DNA of 64,000 nt. Source: CBDHCC01 sp965261015. GTDB taxonomy: Bacteria > Pseudomonadota > Alphaproteobacteria > Sphingomonadales > Sphingomonadaceae. Under the pieces are notes generated by a model. That model did no database searches and was not told the DNA's origin. It worked only from the letters and a program-made list of their open reading frames with translations. The translations under genes were made by a program, and so were the position numbers. Positions 53,810-63,427 of this stretch are shown one piece after another (positions within the stretch are counted from its first letter, which is position 1; the number at the start of each line of letters is the position of its first letter). Where the stretch lies: assembly GCA_965261015.1 (NCBI GenBank), contig CBDHCC010000001.1:1364001-1428000 (forward strand), read 5' to 3'.

Positions 53810-55219
53810 GTGAGCCAGCCAACCATCGTCTGGTTCCGCCGCGACCAGAGACTCGCCGATCAGCCGGCGCTGGCGGCGGCGTGCGCGGCGGGGCCGGTCG
53901 TCCCCGTTTACGTCCTGGACGACGTCACTCCCGTCGAAGGCGACGACGATCGGCGGATGGGCGGAGCGCAGCGCTGGTGGCTGCACCACTCGCTCGCATC
54001 TCTGGCAGCCGACCTCGAGGCGAGAGGCTCTCGCCTGATTCTGCGGACCGGCCGCGCCGACGAGGCGATCGCGCGGTTGGCCGAAGAGGTAGGCGCGTTC
54101 ACTGTCCACGCGATCCAGCATTGGGAACCGTGGTGGCGACGAGCGGAGACGCGGCTGGGCGAGCGGCTGGACCTGCGCCTGCACCCGGGGAACTACCTGC
54201 ACACCATGGGCAGTGTCACGACCGGATCGGGGAGTGCCTATCGCGTCTATACGCCGTTCTGGCGCTCGTTGCTCGACCAGCTGCCGCCGCCGGACCCCTT
54301 GCCCGCGCCGGACAGGCTGATCGCGCCGGCGCACTGGCCGGATAGCGAGGCGCTCGACAGCTGGGGACTGCTTCCCACTGCGCCGGACTGGGCGGGCGGC
54401 TTGCGGGAAGAGTGGGAGCCCGGAGAGGCCGGAGCGGCGAAGCGTCTGGCATCGATGGTCGAGCGGATCGGCGACTATTCCGAGTGCCGCAACAACCCCT
54501 CGGCGGACGCGACCAGCCGCCTGTCACCCCACCTGCACATGGGCGATCTCTCCGCTGCGACGGTCTACCACGCGATCGCGTCCGCCGGCGATCCGGACGA
54601 AACCGAGGTGTTCCGCAAGGAATTGGCTTGGCGGGATTTCGCGCAGACGCTGATCGTCGGCCATCCGGATCAGGGATGGGTCGAGGCGAACCCGCGTTTC
54701 CCCGCGGACGAACTCTACCGCTCGCTCGACGATCCCGACGTGATGGCCGATCTCGACCGGTGGCGGCGCGGGCGCACGGGCTATCCCATCGTGGACGCCG
54801 GGATGCGAGAGTTGTGGGCGACCGGCTGGATGCACAATCGGCTGCGCCTGCTGACAGCCAGCTTCCTGACCAAACACCTGCTGATCCGCTGGCAGGAGGG
54901 CGAGCGGTGGTTCTGGGACACATTGTGCGGTGCCGACTACGCCAACAACTCCACCAACTGGCAATGGGTGGCGGGCAGCGGCGTCGATGCCTCGCCCTTC
55001 CATCGCATGATGGCGCCGCTCAGCCAATCGGCCAAGTTCGACGCGGGCGTCTATATCCGTCGCTGGGTGCCGGAACTGCGCGGGTTGTCGGATCGCGACA
55101 TCCACGATCCGGGCGACACGGTGCGACCCGCCGGATATCCGGCGAAGATGATCGCGCACGCCGCCGCGCGGGGACGCGCGCTGTCTGCGTGGAAAGAGGC
55201 GCGGGCGCAGTCCCGCTAA
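53810..55219 (+). CDS. phrB: Deoxyribodipyrimidine photolyase
   Basis: 469 residues. The N-terminal antenna-chromophore Rossmann domain is TIVWFRRDQRLADQPAL. The C-terminal FAD domain has FRKELAWRDFAQTLI, YPIVDAGMRELWATGWMHNR and NNSTNWQWVAGSG. It repairs UV-induced cyclobutane pyrimidine dimers with blue light. GTG start; length is normal for class I CPD photolyases. Confidence 0.93.
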   Translation: MSQPTIVWFRRDQRLADQPALAAACAAGPVVPVYVLDDVTPVEGDDDRRMGGAQRWWLHHSLASLAADLEARGSRLILRTGRADEAIARLAEEVGAFTVHAIQHWEPWWRRAETRLGERLDLRLHPGNYLHTMGSVTTGSGSAYRVYTPFWRSLLDQLPPPDPLPAPDRLIAPAHWPDSEALDSWGLLPTAPDWAGGLREEWEPGEAGAAKRLASMVERIGDYSECRNNPSADATSRLSPHLHMGDLSAATVYHAIASAGDPDETEVFRKELAWRDFAQTLIVGHPDQGWVEANPRFPADELYRSLDDPDVMADLDRWRRGRTGYPIVDAGMRELWATGWMHNRLRLLTASFLTKHLLIRWQEGERWFWDTLCGADYANNSTNWQWVAGSGVDASPFHRMMAPLSQSAKFDAGVYIRRWVPELRGLSDRDIHDPGDTVRPAGYPAKMIAHAAARGRALSAWKEARAQSR

Positions 55220-55286
55220 CGGTGTCACGCGCCCTGCCCGCGGTCCCTGGTTGCCGGTCGCGGGCGGATCGTTCATCAGCCTCGCG

Positions 55287-56525
55287 ATGAGCGGGGCCGT
55301 GGGCAGGGGAACACATCTGGTGCGGCGCGGGCGAGGGTTCGCGTCCGGCACCGGTCTCGTCGGTCGGCTGGCGGCGCCTTCGCTTCGGCGAGTGCTCGAC
55401 GCCGTCGATCGGGGTTTGGAGGCCGGGTCGCTGGAGGGACAGCTGCCCGACGGCTCGGTCCGGCTGCTGGGCGGGCGCGGCGAGGGGCCGCACGCGGTCG
55501 TCGAGGTCCGGTCCTGGCGCGCGCTCATCCGGCTGGCGACCGGCGGCTCGGTCGGCTGGTATCAGGCTTGGGCGGCGGGCGAATGGTGGTCCGCCGATCC
55601 GGTCCCGCTGTTCGACCTGTTCATGCGCAATGGTGTGACGCTGGCCGATGCCGCTCGGGCCAAGGGACCGTGGCGGCACCTGAACCGGCTGGTCCACTGG
55701 CTGCGGCGCAACACGCCTCGACGCGCGCGCCGCAACATCGCCGAACATTACGACCTGGGAAATGACTTCTACGCCGCCTGGCTGGACCCCACCATGAGCT
55801 ATTCCTCGGCACAGTTCGACGGCAGCGACACGCTAGAGGCGGCGCAGCGCGCGAAGCTGATGAACATCGCCGACCGGCTGGCGCTTCCGAACGGCGCGAA
55901 GGTGCTGGAGATCGGATGCGGCTGGGGCTCGCAGGCGCGGGAGCTGGCCGAACGCGAATACGCCGTGACGGCGATCAGCCTGTCCGACCAGCAGCTCGAC
56001 TGGGCCAGGGGGCGCGTGCCGGGCGTCGACTTCCGCCACCAGGATTACCGCGCCGTGACGGAGCGCTTCGACGGCGTTGTCAGCGTCGAGATGGTGGAGG
56101 CGGTCGGACAACGTTACTGGCCCGCCTTTCTGGATGCGTGCCGGGATCGGCTGCGGCCCGGGGGACGGGCGGTGTTGCAATTCATCGCGATCGACGACCG
56201 GCTGTTCGACGCCTACGCCGCCAGCGCGGACTTCATCCAGGCGTATATCTTCCCTGGTGGCTGCCTGTTGTCGGAGCGCAGGTTCCGCGAGCTGGCGGCC
56301 GCGCGCGGTCTTCGCTGGACGGACGAGACCCGCTTCGGCCTCGATTACGCCGAGACGCTGCGCCGATGGCGCGAGCGGTTCGACCGGGCGGTCGAGGAAG
56401 GCCGGTTGCCGTCCGGATTCGACGCCGAGTTCGTTGATCTGTGGCGATACTACCTGCGCTATTGCGAGGGCGGCTTCCGCGGAGGCGGCATCTGGGTCGC
56501 TCAGGTGACGCTGGTGCGCGAGTAG
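55287..56525 (+). CDS. Cyclopropane-fatty-acid-phospholipid synthase-like methyltransferase
   Basis: 412 residues. SAM-dependent enzyme of the CFA/mycolic-acid methyltransferase family: NIAEHYDLGNDFYAAWLDPT, MSYSSAQF, the SAM site VLEIGCGWGSQA, and ISLSDQQLDWAR. It would add a methylene bridge to unsaturated membrane lipids. The start is uncertain: ATG 55287 is used, and TTG 55251 is possible. It follows phrB closely, as often seen in stress-related gene groups. Confidence 0.88.
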   Translation: MSGAVGRGTHLVRRGRGFASGTGLVGRLAAPSLRRVLDAVDRGLEAGSLEGQLPDGSVRLLGGRGEGPHAVVEVRSWRALIRLATGGSVGWYQAWAAGEWWSADPVPLFDLFMRNGVTLADAARAKGPWRHLNRLVHWLRRNTPRRARRNIAEHYDLGNDFYAAWLDPTMSYSSAQFDGSDTLEAAQRAKLMNIADRLALPNGAKVLEIGCGWGSQARELAEREYAVTAISLSDQQLDWARGRVPGVDFRHQDYRAVTERFDGVVSVEMVEAVGQRYWPAFLDACRDRLRPGGRAVLQFIAIDDRLFDAYAASADFIQAYIFPGGCLLSERRFRELAAARGLRWTDETRFGLDYAETLRRWRERFDRAVEEGRLPSGFDAEFVDLWRYYLRYCEGGFRGGGIWVAQVTLVRE

Positions 56526-56541
56526 TCTCCGGGCATTTCGG

Positions 56542-57246
56542 TCAGGCCTCGATCCTCAGGCGGTGACCCGTCGGCCACTCCTGCGTCGCCAGCCGGGCGA
56601 TCGCTTCGCCGACTACGTCGGGCGATTTCACCTCGCCCGGGTCCTCGCCCGGAAAGGCGTTCGCGCGCATGGCGGTGCGCGTCGCGCCGGGATCGACGAT
56701 CGCAGCACGGATCCCGAACCGGCGGACCTCCTCGGCGTAGCAGAGCACCAGCGTCTCAAGCGCCGCCTTCGACGCCGCATAGCCACCCCAAAAGGCGCGC
56801 GGGGCGGTGGCGACGGACGAGGTGATCGCGAACAGCCGGGCATCGGCCGCCGCGCGCATCGCCCGATCGAAACCGGCGATCAGAGCCTGGTTGGCGGACA
56901 CGTTCACTGTCAGTGTCTTGGCGAGCTCCGCCGGGGCGATCTGCGGCACGGGGGTCAAGGTGCCCAGCGTGCCGGCGTTCAGCACCAGGATGTCGAGCGC
57001 GTTCCAGCGGGCGGTGATCGCCTCCGCCAACCGGGCCACCGACTGGTCGGCGGCCAGGTCTAGGGGGGCGATGGTGGCCGAGCCTCCGGCCGCGTGGATC
57101 GCATCCTCCACCTGCTCGAGCCGGTCGGAGTCCCGCGCCACCAGCACGACGTGCGCGCCTTGCGCGCCCAGTGCACGCGCCGTCGCGGCACCGATCCCGC
57201 GGCTGGCACCCGTCACGAGCGCGAGCTGCCCGCCCAGCGCTCCCAT
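56542..57246 (-). CDS. SDR-family oxidoreductase
   Basis: 234 residues. Short-chain dehydrogenase with T-G-x3-G-x-G (VTGASRGIGAATARAL), NAG (VLNAGTLG), the catalytic Ser in ITSSVATA and Y-x3-K (GGYAASKAALE). NAD(P)-dependent; the Arg in VLVARDSDR suggests NADPH. Substrate unknown. Its ATG shares one base with the purF stop (TGATG), a pairing I recall from other alphaproteobacteria. Confidence 0.88.
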   Translation of the reverse strand: MGALGGQLALVTGASRGIGAATARALGAQGAHVVLVARDSDRLEQVEDAIHAAGGSATIAPLDLAADQSVARLAEAITARWNALDILVLNAGTLGTLTPVPQIAPAELAKTLTVNVSANQALIAGFDRAMRAAADARLFAITSSVATAPRAFWGGYAASKAALETLVLCYAEEVRRFGIRAAIVDPGATRTAMRANAFPGEDPGEVKSPDVVGEAIARLATQEWPTGHRLRIEA

Positions 57247-58694
57247 CACTCGGCCGCCAGCAGGTTGAACTGGGCGCGCGCGCCATCGGGATCGTGGTCG
57301 GTGAGCGTGGTCGGGTAATCGCCAGTAAAGCAGGCATCGCAATGGCTGGGCCGTGCCGTGCGCTCCCGCTCGCCCAGCGCGCGGTACAAGCCATCGATGG
57401 AGATGAAGGCCAGGCTGTCCGCCGCCATAAATTCGCGCATGTCCTCGACGGATTTGTGCCAGGCGAGCAGCTTGCCCTGTTCCGGGGTGTCGACGCCGTA
57501 ATAGCAGGAGTGGCGGGTCGGCGGACTGGCGATCCGCATGTGGACCTCCGCCGCGCCGGCGTCGCGCATCATCTGCACGATCTTCAGCGACGTGGTGCCG
57601 CGTACGATGGAGTCGTCGACCAGGATGATCCGCTTGCCTTCGATCAAGGCGCGATTGGCGTTGTGTTTCAGCTTCACACCCAGATGGCGCACGGCGTCGC
57701 CCGGCTGGATGAAGGTGCGGCCCACATAGTGGGACCGGATGATGCCGAGTTCGAAGGGAATGCCGGACTGTTGCGCATATCCGATCGCCGCCGGCACGCC
57801 GGAGTCGGGCACGGGGATGACGTAGTCGGCCACGACCGGCAGCTCGGCCGACAGTTCCGCACCGATGTTCTTGCGGACCTCGTAAACCGACCGGCCGTCC
57901 AGCCGGCTGTCCGGCCGCGAGAAATAGACGTGTTCGAAGATGCAGGGCCGCGCAGCCGCTGGCTGGAACGGCTTCAGCGACCGGCAGACCCCGTCCTCCA
58001 CCACGATCAGCTCGCCGGGCTCCACCTCTCGCTCGAAGGTTGCACCCACCACGTCGAGCGCCACCGTTTCGGAGGCGAAGATGATCGAGTCCTTTAGCCG
58101 TCCCATCACCAACGGCCGAATGCCCAGCGGGTCGCGGCAGGCGATCAGGCCGACCTCCGTCATGCAGACCAGCGAATAGGCGCCCTCCACCTGGCGGCAC
58201 GCATCGATGAAGCGGTCGATCAGGTCGCGGTAGCTGGAGGTCGCGACCAGGTGGATCAGGACCTCCGTGTCGCTGGTCGACTGGAAGATTGAGCCGCGCC
58301 GCACCAGGGCGTCGCGCAGCGCCATGGCGTTGGAGATGTTGCCGTTGTGGGCGATCGCGAACCCGCCCGTCGCCAGGTCGGCGAACAGCGGCTGCACGTT
58401 GCGAAGCGCGGTCTCGCCCGTCGTGGAATAGCGGACGTGTCCGGCGGCCATGCGACCGGGCAGGGCGCGGATCACGTCGTCGCGGTCGAAGGTGCCGGCG
58501 ACGTGGCCCATCGCTCGGTGCGAGTGAAAAGCCGCGCCGTCGAAGCTGGTGATGCCTGCGGCTTCCTGTCCGCGATGCTGCAACGCGTGCAGCCCCAGCG
58601 CGACGACGGCGGCGGCCGAGTCGTTGTCCGCGATGCCGAACACCCCGCATTCTTCTCGCAAGTGGTCGTCGTCGAACGGGTGAGTGGTCAGCAT
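57246..58694 (-). CDS. purF: Amidophosphoribosyltransferase
   Basis: 482 residues. First committed step of purine synthesis: PRPP plus glutamine gives phosphoribosylamine. The N-terminal nucleophile Cys16 follows a 15-residue propeptide (EECGVFGI). HALQHRGQEAAGI and GHVRYSTTG are glutaminase motifs. The PRPP loop IILVDDSIVRGTTS lies near residues 353-366. C-terminal CDACFTGDYP carries additional cysteines, as in [4Fe-4S]-containing members. Confidence 0.95.
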   Translation of the reverse strand: MLTTHPFDDDHLREECGVFGIADNDSAAAVVALGLHALQHRGQEAAGITSFDGAAFHSHRAMGHVAGTFDRDDVIRALPGRMAAGHVRYSTTGETALRNVQPLFADLATGGFAIAHNGNISNAMALRDALVRRGSIFQSTSDTEVLIHLVATSSYRDLIDRFIDACRQVEGAYSLVCMTEVGLIACRDPLGIRPLVMGRLKDSIIFASETVALDVVGATFEREVEPGELIVVEDGVCRSLKPFQPAAARPCIFEHVYFSRPDSRLDGRSVYEVRKNIGAELSAELPVVADYVIPVPDSGVPAAIGYAQQSGIPFELGIIRSHYVGRTFIQPGDAVRHLGVKLKHNANRALIEGKRIILVDDSIVRGTTSLKIVQMMRDAGAAEVHMRIASPPTRHSCYYGVDTPEQGKLLAWHKSVEDMREFMAADSLAFISIDGLYRALGERERTARPSHCDACFTGDYPTTLTDHDPDGARAQFNLLAAE

Positions 58695-58813
58695 GAACCT
58701 GGCCGATGCGAAGGAGGCGGTCGGGTCGCTATAGGTCGCCGGGACCGCACTGTCTCCCTCTCTCGGACCCGCACCGGCGGTGTCGTCGTTGAGGAGGCGG
58801 AAGGGAGAGAGCC

Positions 58814-59062
58814 ATGACCCGGGACCACGGACCGCAGATCAAGGACGACGAGACGTACGAGGCGCTGCTGGACGAGGGTGCCTCCAAAAAGAAGGCGGCG
58901 CGGATCGCGAACGCGCGCGCGAACGGTTCGCTGAACACGCGCAGCACGCCCCTCGAAAACCGGACCAAGGCGGACCTGTACGACGAGGCGAAGGAGATCG
59001 GGATCGGTGGACGGTCCAAGCTGGACAAGGCGGGACTGATCGCGGCAATCCGCGACTCCTAA
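58814..59062 (+). CDS. Small DUF7218/Rho_N-like protein
   Basis: 82 residues, ribosome site agggagag. An N-terminal helical region (ETYEALLDEGASKKKAARIANARA) precedes a SAP/Rho N-terminal-like motif (TKADLYDEAKEIGIGGRSKLDKAGLI) that can bind nucleic acid. Strongly charged and soluble. Function unknown; it could be a nucleoid or RNA-associated protein. It shares a 119-base divergent region with purF, and its stop overlaps an ATG (TAATG) in frame with hisI. Confidence 0.8.
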   Translation: MTRDHGPQIKDDETYEALLDEGASKKKAARIANARANGSLNTRSTPLENRTKADLYDEAKEIGIGGRSKLDKAGLIAAIRDS

Positions 59063-59091
59063 TGGCAGAGCGGCCGCTCTATAGGCTGATC

Positions 59092-59433
59092 ATGCCCGAA
59101 AGTTTTTCGCCGAAGCTCGACCCGCAGGGTTTGATGACCGCCGTGGTGCAGGATGCGCGAACGCGATCCGTCCTGATGGTGGCGCACATGAACCCCGACG
59201 CCTTGGACGCCACGCGCCAGACCGGTCTCGCCACCTTCTGGTCGCGTTCGCGCGCGGAGTTGTGGGAGAAGGGGGCGACCAGCGGCAACCGGCTGCGGGT
59301 GCGGGACCTCCGCGTGGATTGCGACGGCGACGCCGTGCTGCTGCTGGTCGAGCCGGAGGGCCCGGCTTGCCACACCGGGGCGACCAGCTGCTTCCATCGC
59401 CGATTGGCCGAGGATGGGGCCGTGCCCGTCTGA
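59092..59433 (+). CDS. hisI: Phosphoribosyl-AMP cyclohydrolase
   Basis: 113 residues. Third step of histidine synthesis: opens the purine ring of PR-AMP. VLMVAHMNPDALDATRQTG, FWSRSRAELWEKGATSGN and the metal sites VDCDGDAVLLLV and CHTGATSCFHR are clear. It is the stand-alone HisI form, without a fused HisE. An alternative ATG at 59062 overlaps the previous stop and would add ten residues; coupling makes it nearly as likely. Confidence 0.92.
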   Translation: MPESFSPKLDPQGLMTAVVQDARTRSVLMVAHMNPDALDATRQTGLATFWSRSRAELWEKGATSGNRLRVRDLRVDCDGDAVLLLVEPEGPACHTGATSCFHRRLAEDGAVPV

Positions 59434-59458
59434 TCGCGACGCTGGGCCACCGCCGCTG

Positions 59459-59487
59459 TTGACGTTTACGTTAACGTCCGGTAAGAT
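59459..59487 (+). promoter_or_regulatory. Promoter with MerR-type operator in its spacer
   Basis: A -35 box TTGACG (59459-59464) and a -10 box TAAGAT (59482-59487) are 17 bases apart. Between and across them lies the inverted repeat gacgtt-tacgtt-aacgtc (59461-59478). It resembles the acgttnacgt palindromes I associate with LiuR-type MerR regulators of acyl-CoA catabolism. It lies just upstream of the MerR gene, so autoregulation and control of the acyl-CoA dehydrogenase behind it are likely. Confidence 0.75.
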
Positions 59488-59493
59488 TTGTGG

Positions 59494-59946
59494 GTGGCCG
59501 CCAGCTCCGCTTCCCGCCCGCGCGACGCGCACGCGCAGGTGCATACTCCCGACAGCACCGGGCGGCAGACCTACGGCATCGCGGAACTGGCCAATGAGTT
59601 TCGGGTGACGGCGCGCGCCTTGCGGTTCTACGAAGACGAGCGGCTGATCGCGCCCGCCCGGCGCGGATCGGTGCGGATTTATTCCCGTCGCGACCGGGCG
59701 CGCCTGGCCTGGATCCTGCGGGCGAAGCGGGTCGGCTTCTCGCTCGCCGACATCCGTGAGATGATCGACCTGTACGACGTCGACGACGGTCGGCTGGAAC
59801 AGCGGCGAGTCACGCTGGCCCGCTGTCGCGCGCGGGTGGACAAGCTGATCGAGCAACAGGCCGATATCGCCGACGCCATCCAGGAACTGCAAACCTTCAT
59901 CACGACCGTCGAACAGGCCGACGATCGCCTGTCCTCGCCCGACTGA
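59494..59946 (+). CDS. MerR-family transcriptional regulator (LiuR-like)
   Basis: About 150 residues. The MerR DNA-binding domain is TYGIAELANEFRVTARALRFYEDERLI...RIYSRRDRARL, followed by a long dimerisation helix (VDKLIEQQADIADAIQELQTF). No metal-binding cysteines are present in the C terminus, so a metabolite ligand is more likely. The start is uncertain: a TTG at 59488 touches the -10 box, GTG 59494 would make a leaderless mRNA, and GTG 59539 is the next option. The acyl-CoA dehydrogenase gene starts 14 bases after the stop and is the obvious target. Confidence 0.87.
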   Translation: MAASSASRPRDAHAQVHTPDSTGRQTYGIAELANEFRVTARALRFYEDERLIAPARRGSVRIYSRRDRARLAWILRAKRVGFSLADIREMIDLYDVDDGRLEQRRVTLARCRARVDKLIEQQADIADAIQELQTFITTVEQADDRLSSPD

Positions 59947-59960
59947 CCCAGGAGTCAACC

Positions 59961-61763
59961 ATGCCCAGCTATACCCCGCCCGTCCGCGACACGCGCTTCG
60001 TTCTCGATCATGTGGCGCAGGTCGAAAAGTACGCCAATCTGCCGGGTTTCGAAGCCGCCAGCGGCGACATGGTGGACGCGGTGTTGGGGGAGGGTGCGCG
60101 CTTCGTATCCGAGGTGCTGTTCCCGCTCAACCAGTCCGGCGACCACGAGGGCTGCACCCGCCACCCCGACGCGACGGTCACCACCCCGACCGGCTTCAAG
60201 GAAGCCTACGACCAGTTCGTCGCCTCCGGCTGGGGCACGCTGGGTGCCCCGACGGAGTTCGGCGGGCAGGGTCTGCCGCACGTCGTCTCTATGGCGTTCG
60301 AGGAGTATATGACGTCGGCCAACATGGCGTTTGCCATGTATCCGGGCCTCTCGGCCGGGGCCGTGGCCGCGATCCTGGCGAAGGGCAGCGCCGAGCAGAA
60401 GGCGAAATACGCGCCCAACATGATCTCCGGCCGCTGGGGCGGGACGATGAACCTGACGGAGGCGCATTGCGGCACCGATCTGGGTCTGATCCGGACCAGG
60501 GCCGTGCCGAAGGAGGACGGCTCCTACGCGGTCACCGGGCAGAAGATCTTCATCTCCTCGGGCGAGCACGACCTGACGGAGAACATCATCCATCTGGTCC
60601 TGGCCAAAACGCCCGACGCGCCGGACAGCGTGAAGGGGATCAGCCTGTTCCTCGTGCCCAAGGTGATGGTGAAGGACGACGGCTCGCTCGGCGAGCGCAA
60701 CGCGGTGTCCTGCGGCTCGATCGAGGAGAAGATGGGCATCCACGGCAACGCCACCTGCGTGATGAACTACGACGGGGCGACCGGTTGGCTGGTGGGTGAG
60801 GAGAACAAGGGCTTGGCCGCCATGTTCATCATGATGAACGCGGCCCGGTTGGGTGTGGGGCTGCAGGGGTTGGGGGTGGCCGAGGTCGCCTATCAGAACG
60901 CCGTTCACTACGCCCGAGACCGCCGGCAGGGCCGCGCGCTGACCGGTCCCGCGGAACCGGATCAGAAGGCGGACACGCTGTTCGTCCATCCCGACGTGCG
61001 CCGGATGCTGATGGAGGGCAAGGCGCTCACCGAAGGCCTACGCGCGCTGTGCCTTTGGGGGGCGTTGCAGGTCGACCTGTCCCACAAGGCCCAGACGGAG
61101 GAGGAGCGCCAGACCGCCGACGACCTGATCAGCCTGCTGACACCGGTCATCAAGGGGTATGGCACCGACAAGGGCTATGACATCGCGACCGCCGCCCAGC
61201 AGGTCTATGGCGGACACGGCTACATCCGCGAATGGGGGATGGAGCAGTATGTCCGCGATGCGCGGATCGCCATGATCTACGAAGGCACGAATGGCGTGCA
61301 GGCGATGGACCTGGTCGGCCGCAAGCTGGCGCAGAGGGGCGGTCGGGCGATCCAGGCCTTCTTCGCCCTGCTGGACTCCGAGGTGGCGCAGGCCAAGGCA
61401 TCGGACGCGACCGCCGACTTCGCCACGCGGCTGGAGCGCTCGGTGGGCGATCTGAAGGCCGCGACGATGTGGTTCGTCTCGAACGGCATGACCAATCCCA
61501 ACAATGTGGGCGCGGGTGCCGTGGCGTACATGCACCTGATGGGCATCGTCACTCTGGGCCTGATGTGGTTGCGCATGGCGACGGCGGCGCACGGGCTGAT
61601 CGCGCGCGACGAGGGCGATGTGGAGTTGGCGAAGGTCAAGCTGGTGACGGCGCGCTTCTTCGCGGAGCGGATCCTGCCGGAAACCGGCGGTCTGCGACGC
61701 AAGGTCGAGGGCGGGGCGGACGCCATAATGGCGCTGGAACCGGAGCAGTTCGTGGCCGCCTGA
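59961..61763 (+). CDS. Acyl-CoA dehydrogenase, long FadE-like type with extra C-terminal domain
   Basis: 600 residues with a caggag ribosome site. FAD flavoenzyme introducing a double bond into an acyl-CoA: MNLTEAHCGTDLGLIRT, ISSGEHDLTENIIHLVLA, QQVYGGHGYIREWGMEQY and the catalytic-base region MIYEGTNGVQAMDLVGRKL. The extra about 130 residues at the C terminus are typical of the ACAD subgroup with a DUF1974-like tail. Regulated, by position, through the upstream MerR protein. Confidence 0.92.
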   Translation: MPSYTPPVRDTRFVLDHVAQVEKYANLPGFEAASGDMVDAVLGEGARFVSEVLFPLNQSGDHEGCTRHPDATVTTPTGFKEAYDQFVASGWGTLGAPTEFGGQGLPHVVSMAFEEYMTSANMAFAMYPGLSAGAVAAILAKGSAEQKAKYAPNMISGRWGGTMNLTEAHCGTDLGLIRTRAVPKEDGSYAVTGQKIFISSGEHDLTENIIHLVLAKTPDAPDSVKGISLFLVPKVMVKDDGSLGERNAVSCGSIEEKMGIHGNATCVMNYDGATGWLVGEENKGLAAMFIMMNAARLGVGLQGLGVAEVAYQNAVHYARDRRQGRALTGPAEPDQKADTLFVHPDVRRMLMEGKALTEGLRALCLWGALQVDLSHKAQTEEERQTADDLISLLTPVIKGYGTDKGYDIATAAQQVYGGHGYIREWGMEQYVRDARIAMIYEGTNGVQAMDLVGRKLAQRGGRAIQAFFALLDSEVAQAKASDATADFATRLERSVGDLKAATMWFVSNGMTNPNNVGAGAVAYMHLMGIVTLGLMWLRMATAAHGLIARDEGDVELAKVKLVTARFFAERILPETGGLRRKVEGGADAIMALEPEQFVAA

Positions 61764-61900
61764 ACCCGCCCGGCCCGAGGAGCGTCCGTCGGGAAGACCG
61801 CGTCCGAGCGGAGGACCGACGGCTGCGTTTGGCCGCTCCGATGGCTTGGCGGGTCCGCAGGACTGGCCTTGACGGCCGCCCTTGGGCATGGACGCGCGTC

Positions 61901-63427
61901 ATGCCCGCACCCCCCTCTGCTCGCCTCGCCGTTCCAGGCGACACCTGTTGGCGGCTCGCCCATGCCGACAAGGCGACGGTCGTCGTCGATGCGGACGACT
62001 ATTTCCGCGTCGCCGCGCAGATGATGCGCATGGCCCGGCGTCGGATCACGATGATCGGCTGGGACTTCGACAGCCGTATCCGGCTGGAGCAAGAGGGGCC
62101 GAAGGGCGACACACCGACGCTGGGCAAGTTCCTGCTGTCCCTTGCGCGGGAGCGCCCGGACCTGGACATCCGCGTCCTGCGATGGGACTTCGGCGCCTAT
62201 CGCGCGATGCGGCGCGGCTCGATGATGCTGGACCTGGCGCGGTGGCGAATGCAGCGCAACATCCACATGCGCTTCGACGGCGCCCACCCGGCGGGCTGTT
62301 CCCATCATCAGAAAATCCTGATCATCGACGACGATTTGGCGGTGTGCGGCGGCATCGACATGACCGGCGACCGCTGGGACACGCGCGACCACCTGGCCGA
62401 CGATCCCCGCAGGACCCGACCGCGCGGAAAACCTTATGGTCCCTGGCACGACGCCACCATGGTCGTGACCGGAGAGGTGGCGCAGGCGCTGGCGCACCTG
62501 ACCCGCGACCGGTGGGAGCGGGCGACGGGTGAGGTGCTGGAGAGCGTCGAAGAGGGCGGCATCCTGTGGCCGGACGGACTGACGCCGGATTTCGAGGATG
62601 TGACGCTGGCGATCGCGCGCACCATCGCACCCTGGCACGATCAGCCGGAGGTGCGGGAGGTGGAGGCGCTGCACCTGGCCACGATCGCGCGGGCCACCCG
62701 CACGATCTATTCGGAGAACCAGTATTTCACCTCGCCGCGGATCGCCGCCGCTCTGGTTGAACGGATGAAGGCGGTGCCGGAGCTGGAGGTGGTGATGGTG
62801 ATGCCGCTTACCGCCGACGGCTGGCTGGAACAGCAGGCGATGGATGGCGCGCGGGTGCGTCTGGTGCGCGAGATGCAGGAGGAGGTGGGTGCCGATCGCT
62901 TTCGTGTGTTCTACCCGGTCAATGCCGGCGGTCAGCCAATCTACTGCCACGCCAAGATCACGATCACGGACGATCGGGCGCTTCGGATCGGATCGGCCAA
63001 CCTCAACAACCGATCGATGGCGCTCGACAGCGAGTGCGACCTGATGCTTGAGACCGGAGGAGAGGACCGGCTCGCCCAATGCGTCCTGACGATCCGCGAC
63101 CGCCTGCTCGCCGAGCATCTGGGATCCTCCGTGGATGCCCTGCGTGGCGCACTGGACGCGAACGACGGATCGTTGATCCGTACGATCCAGGCGCTGTCCT
63201 GCGGGACACGGACATTGATGCCCCTCCCGTTGGACCCTCCGCAGGGATGGCGGGCGGTGATCGCCGACCACGAACTCCTCGATCCGGAAAGTGCCGGCGA
63301 AATGTTCGAGGTCTTTAGCCGCCGCCGCCGGCTGCTGCGGCGGTTCCGCGCCGTTCGCGGCGGCGTGCGACGGCGGTTGGAACGGGCGCGTCAGTTCTCC
63401 GGCAGGAAGTCCGGCACGGACAGGTAG
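61901..63427 (+). CDS. Phospholipase D-like phosphatidyltransferase/hydrolase
   Basis: 508 residues. Two H-x-K-x4-D catalytic motifs: HHQKILIID (about residue 134) and CHAKITITDD (about 349), each followed by G-G/G-S (CGGIDM, IGSANLN). This matches stand-alone PLD proteins of proteobacteria; no membrane segments, unlike cardiolipin synthase ClsA. Start uncertain: ATG 61901, with ATG 61841 as alternative. The Arg-rich C terminus (RRRRLLRRFRAVRGGVRRR) may bind membranes. The last 37 bases overlap the 3' end of cysK on the other strand. Confidence 0.9.
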   Translation: MPAPPSARLAVPGDTCWRLAHADKATVVVDADDYFRVAAQMMRMARRRITMIGWDFDSRIRLEQEGPKGDTPTLGKFLLSLARERPDLDIRVLRWDFGAYRAMRRGSMMLDLARWRMQRNIHMRFDGAHPAGCSHHQKILIIDDDLAVCGGIDMTGDRWDTRDHLADDPRRTRPRGKPYGPWHDATMVVTGEVAQALAHLTRDRWERATGEVLESVEEGGILWPDGLTPDFEDVTLAIARTIAPWHDQPEVREVEALHLATIARATRTIYSENQYFTSPRIAAALVERMKAVPELEVVMVMPLTADGWLEQQAMDGARVRLVREMQEEVGADRFRVFYPVNAGGQPIYCHAKITITDDRALRIGSANLNNRSMALDSECDLMLETGGEDRLAQCVLTIRDRLLAEHLGSSVDALRGALDANDGSLIRTIQALSCGTRTLMPLPLDPPQGWRAVIADHELLDPESAGEMFEVFSRRRRLLRRFRAVRGGVRRRLERARQFSGRKSGTDR

